Source: an uncultured Clostridia bacterium
Lineage (GTDB): Bacteria; Bacillota; Clostridia; TANB77; CAG-508
Direction: 5' to 3'
Length of the DNA: 64,000 bases
Assembly: GCA_934154445.1 (NCBI GenBank)
Contig: CAKPGC010000006.1
Location: 1 to 64,000, forward strand
The translations under genes and the position numbers were made by a program. The notes beneath the pieces were generated by a model that was not told the DNA's origin, ran no database searches, and saw only the letters and a program-made list of their open reading frames with translations. Shown one piece after another: positions 63,710 through 64,000 of the stretch (position 1 is the first letter of the stretch; each line of letters opens with the position of its first letter).

Positions 63710-64000
63710 ATGCAAAAATATAATTACCATACACATACAAGAAGATGTGGACATGCTGACAATAATATGTCAGATGAAGATTTTGTAAAAGAATTTATCA
63801 AGAAAGGTTTTACAAAAATAGCATTTACAGATCATTGTCCAGAAAAAGAAGAAATAGACCATAGAAAAAATATGAGAATGAAGTACAGTGAAAAAAATGA
63901 ATATTTAGAAAGTATCAAATCTTTAAAAGAAAAATACAAAGATATAATAGAAATAGAAACAGGATTTGAAGTTGAATATTTACCAGGGCAAGAAGAAAAT
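63710..64000 (+). CDS. PHP-domain phosphatase, cut by window end
   Basis: The first 97 codons are visible. MQKYNYHTHTRRCGHADN holds the first PHP metal motif, with FTDHCPEKEEIDHRKNMRM and IETGFEVEYLPG following; this is typical of histidinol-phosphatase (HisK)-like PHP proteins. AAAGGAG precedes the start, 14 bases after the nucleotidase fusion, so the two are probably cotranscribed. The true substrate may not be histidinol phosphate, because no his genes are near. Confidence 0.85.
   Translation, partial: MQKYNYHTHTRRCGHADNNMSDEDFVKEFIKKGFTKIAFTDHCPEKEEIDHRKNMRMKYSEKNEYLESIKSLKEKYKDIIEIETGFEVEYLPGQEEN

Overview
The window is strongly AT-rich and reads as a chromosome segment of a spore-forming, probably anaerobic low-GC Clostridia-type Bacillota. 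The pointers are an H-type small acid-soluble spore protein, two T-box leaders, the yicC-remA-rpoZ-gmk cluster, rubrerythrin, an LCP/VanZ pair, and the CpsB/CpsC/CpsD tyrosine-kinase system typical of Gram-positive capsule loci. Arginine is written almost only as AGA. Most promoters I could read have a TTGnnn -35, a spacer of 16-17 bases (almost always 17) and a TATAAT-like -10, often preceded by TGn.

Layout. 1-4.7 kb: tRNA-Trp, a T-box leader with glyS, a foreign-looking small gene, sspH, and a TGS-uridine kinase overlapping an RNHCP zinc protein. 4.7-13.7 kb: a U32 (RlhA-like) protein, an unrecognised 586-aa protein, rubrerythrin, rsmE, then a membrane protein, yicC, remA, rpoZ, gmk and a small membrane protein. 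13.7-16.2 kb: a heptad-repeat coiled-coil protein, an LCP ligase and VanZ. 16.2-30.9 kb: a capsule/exopolysaccharide locus. It has two promoters, a (CA)n-containing mini-ORF, the initiating sugar transferase, four GT2 enzymes or relatives and one GT4, a frameshifted acetyltransferase, Wzy, an acyltransferase, a pyruvyltransferase, Wzx and Glf, and then a separate CpsC-CpsD-CpsB unit. The presence of Glf and of a glycosyltransferase with the LGGAGGF motif suggests that galactofuranose is in the polymer.

31-37.4 kb: glmM, a small membrane protein, an orphan sortase, and a T-box-controlled DUF1653-ileS operon. 37.4-41.2 kb: a CmpB-like membrane protein, tRNA-Thr, a 2.2-kb islet of two unrecognised genes bounded by a copy of the tRNA-Thr 3' end, then ftsY. 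41.2-47.9 kb: a UPF0182 protein, tyrS with a small zinc protein, a cytoplasmic alpha-amylase and a hemolysin III. 47.9-52.9 kb: a lipid-linked sugar module (GT2, membrane glycosyltransferase, decayed aminotransferase, ATP-grasp enzyme, ArnE/ArnF-like pair). 52.9-64 kb: DgkA, a Qnr-like pentapeptide protein, trxB (interrupted twice) with trxA, a DUF4173/DUF2975/YozG-type unit, a MecA-like PBP, a two-component system, a nucleotidase-nucleoside hydrolase fusion and a PHP phosphatase cut by the window edge.

The observation most worth following is a recurring +1 frameshift signature. Three interruptions in two otherwise intact genes (one in the hexapeptide acetyltransferase, two in trxB) are each repaired by skipping one C directly before a GGA glycine codon, so the in-frame codon at each break is CGG. 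Reading the window by eye, I found no other in-frame CGG in any recognisable native gene. The only others are in two genes of the tRNA islet, in one foreign-looking small gene, and in the penultimate codon of one hypothetical gene. This fits either programmed +1 frameshifting at a hungry or unassigned CGG codon, or a systematic data error; the sequence alone cannot decide.
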